From NCBI GenBank assembly GCA_019242465.1, contig JAFAVL010000731.1, positions 1 through 5,910 on the forward strand: a DNA stretch of 5,910 nt, written 5' to 3'. The number at the start of each line of letters is the position of its first letter. Position 1 is the first letter of the stretch. The notes under the pieces are model-generated. The model saw only the letters and a program-made list of their open reading frames with translations. It made no database searches and was not told the origin of the DNA. Made by a program: the position numbers and the translations under genes. Source of the stretch: Chroococcidiopsidaceae cyanobacterium CP_BM_RX_35 (GTDB lineage Bacteria > Cyanobacteriota > Cyanobacteriia > Cyanobacteriales > Chroococcidiopsidaceae). Positions 4,616 through 5,910 of this stretch are shown here, in pieces.

Positions 4616-5910
4616 ATGCAATACCCTAGCCGTTCAGAATACTGCACTTCCATTCGCAATCCTCAATTTGCTTTCCGAAAAAAAGATTCTTTAACTAAAA
4701 TTGAATATAACCTCGACTCAAACTTAGTAAATGGAAAAGCAATAGAAAAAATCAAACTAGATGGAACTAAAGATATTTGGTCAGCATCTGGAGGTTTTGC
4801 TATTGTCTTTAAATTTGAAACATTTTTTCCTAGTAAAATCTGGGCTATTAGATGTTTCTACCGCTGTAATTTTGAGATTAAAAATCACTATAAATCTGCT
4901 CTGTCTCGTATAAAAAATACTCCTTGTCATCCTTATTTTGTGGATTTTTCCTTTCTAGAGGAGGGAATTAGAGTCCAAGGAAACTGTTATCCAATCCTTA
5001 AAATGGAGTGGGTTGAAGGAGAAAACTTAAAGAAATTCATTAAAGCCAACCTTGACAATAGTGACAGCTTAAAGATTCTGGCAGAGCTTTGGATAACCCT
5101 ATCTAAACAATTGCTTAGTTCTGGCATTGCTCATGGAGATTTGCAGCATGGAAATATCTTGATAGTTAAGTGCTATAATCATTTAGCTATTAAGTTAATT
5201 GATTACGATAGCCTTTATTTTTTTGAAGACGCCAGTTCTATTGATGATAATATTAAAGGATTGAATGATTATCAGCATCCTCTTAGAAAAAAACTAATAA
5301 AAAGATGTTTAGAGGTTGATTTTTTTCCTCAATTAGTTATTTATATATCCATTCTAGCCTTAGCGGAGGATAAGAAGCTATGGGAAACATATCGGGTTGA
5401 TGAGAAGGAAGGACTGCTGTTTTCTAGCTCAGATTTTCAAGATCCCGATCGGGCAAGTATATTTAGATCTTTGGCTAAACTACCCCACCCTCTCCCAGAG
5501 TTAGCAAATAAGCTTAAAGAAATTTGTCAATTCAAAGATTTCGGTGATATTCCCTCTCTTGCCAATGTTCTATTTAATGAGAAGGAGTATATACCGAATC
5601 AGAAAGATGGCAGTTTGCATTGGCAAGCAAATGATTTGAGATATATTAACCTTTTTCCGTCAAGGGAGCAGATCGCTAATTTATTAAGACAAAGTGTTTC
5701 CAAGCAGACGGAGATATGGAAATCTATTTCAGATATCAAATTTAGTAGTTATTTTGCAGCTAAGACAGAAGCCAAAAGCCAAGATTTAGGATTCAGAGTA
5801 CCTTCTCAACTATTCACCATTTCTTTAAAACATAAGGTTCTAACCGACTACTTTAACCCTTTAAATTCTTCGACGTTAAAAGTTTTGACAATCCTGGTGA
5901 AAACCAAAAT
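4616..5910 (+). CDS. Divergent protein kinase, TerY-P triad component (3' end outside the window)
   Basis: The frame runs from ATG 4616, 21 bases after the phosphatase stop, to the window edge without a stop: 431 complete codons and at least one more. The kinase fold spans about residues 50-285. It has a Gly-loop-like ASGGFAIVFK (57-66), a beta-3 strand WAIRCF with Arg79 where the usual ATP-binding Lys sits, a hinge region YPILKMEWVEG (125-135), catalytic loop HGDLQHGN (H173, D175, N180) and metal-binding DYD (D196) in place of DFG. DYQHP (218-222) follows. I recall this pattern (AxRCF, ILKMEWVEG, AHxDLQHGN, DYD, YQHP) from kinase-like proteins next to VWA and PP2C genes. D175, N180 and D196 are kept, so activity is plausible. 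After about residue 325 the protein is unrecognised and charged, and its end is missing. It is very AT-rich (25-37% GC in sampled lines). It is predicted to phosphorylate the VWA protein or a downstream effector. Confidence 0.82.
   Translation, partial: MQYPSRSEYCTSIRNPQFAFRKKDSLTKIEYNLDSNLVNGKAIEKIKLDGTKDIWSASGGFAIVFKFETFFPSKIWAIRCFYRCNFEIKNHYKSALSRIKNTPCHPYFVDFSFLEEGIRVQGNCYPILKMEWVEGENLKKFIKANLDNSDSLKILAELWITLSKQLLSSGIAHGDLQHGNILIVKCYNHLAIKLIDYDSLYFFEDASSIDDNIKGLNDYQHPLRKKLIKRCLEVDFFPQLVIYISILALAEDKKLWETYRVDEKEGLLFSSSDFQDPDRASIFRSLAKLPHPLPELANKLKEICQFKDFGDIPSLANVLFNEKEYIPNQKDGSLHWQANDLRYINLFPSREQIANLLRQSVSKQTEIWKSISDIKFSSYFAAKTEAKSQDLGFRVPSQLFTISLKHKVLTDYFNPLNSSTLKVLTILVKTK

Larger units (their letters stand above)
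2902..5910 (+). other. Putative TerY-P triad operon (VWA, PP2C phosphatase, kinase)
   Basis: Three same-strand genes with gaps of 34 and 21 bases and no terminator between them encode a VWA protein, a PP2C phosphatase and a protein kinase. TerY-phosphorylation triads have this composition; Anantharaman, Iyer and Aravind described them among Ter stress systems, and a TerY-P type is, as I recall, listed among anti-phage defence systems. No other ter gene is visible in the window. The operon may continue past 5910 with an effector. Confidence 0.75.

Noticed and set aside
5444..5453. Palindrome CCCGATCGGG in the kinase gene, and CCGATCGG at 2138-2145, considered as HIP1 sites
   Set aside because: Both share the CGATCG core but not the HIP1 octamer GCGATCGC. 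Two scattered sites do not support a repeat family.

Overview
The window looks like accessory DNA from a bacterium, probably a cyanobacterium (moderate confidence). The pointers are weak or absent Shine-Dalgarno sequences, moderate to low GC in most genes, an LEA-like protein end, and a VWA/PP2C/kinase triad of a type I associate with multicellular and cyanobacterial genomes. No marker gene or rRNA settles the identity. No exact HIP1 octamer (GCGATCGC) was found by eye.

Left part (1-2127). The 3' end of a small charged, helical LEA-like protein gene (2-232) is followed by a short spacer with two small hairpins. A complete GT-B/GT4-type glycosyltransferase gene (346-1482) comes next. It is clearly GC-richer than everything around it, about 57-63% in sampled lines. 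Convergent to it on the minus strand are a short remnant that resembles the C-terminus of a glutathione S-transferase (1500-1619) and a 164-residue exported protein of unknown function (1633-2127). The mix of compositions and the truncated gene suggest past recombination here.

Middle (2128-2901). These 774 bases hold no intact gene. They contain a minus-strand open stretch that reads like the decayed 3' end of a gene (2575-2742), and a 13-bp perfect hairpin that overlaps that stretch's stop codon (2532-2576). Just before the next operon is a nested pair of inverted repeats around a TTGACA box (2781-2881).

Right part (2902-5910). Three same-strand genes with 34- and 21-base gaps encode a cytosolic VWA protein with a full MIDAS motif, a PP2C-type Ser/Thr phosphatase, and a divergent protein kinase that runs off the window. 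This is the gene set of a TerY-phosphorylation (TerY-P) triad, predicted to be a reversible-phosphorylation signalling module. TerY-P triads have been linked to stress response and, from memory, to anti-phage defence. In the inferred scheme the kinase adds phosphate, the phosphatase removes it, and the VWA protein acts as the metal-dependent adaptor or target. This is the most interesting content of the window. The kinase has unusual catalytic residues, and the start of its C-terminal region is one I do not recognise.
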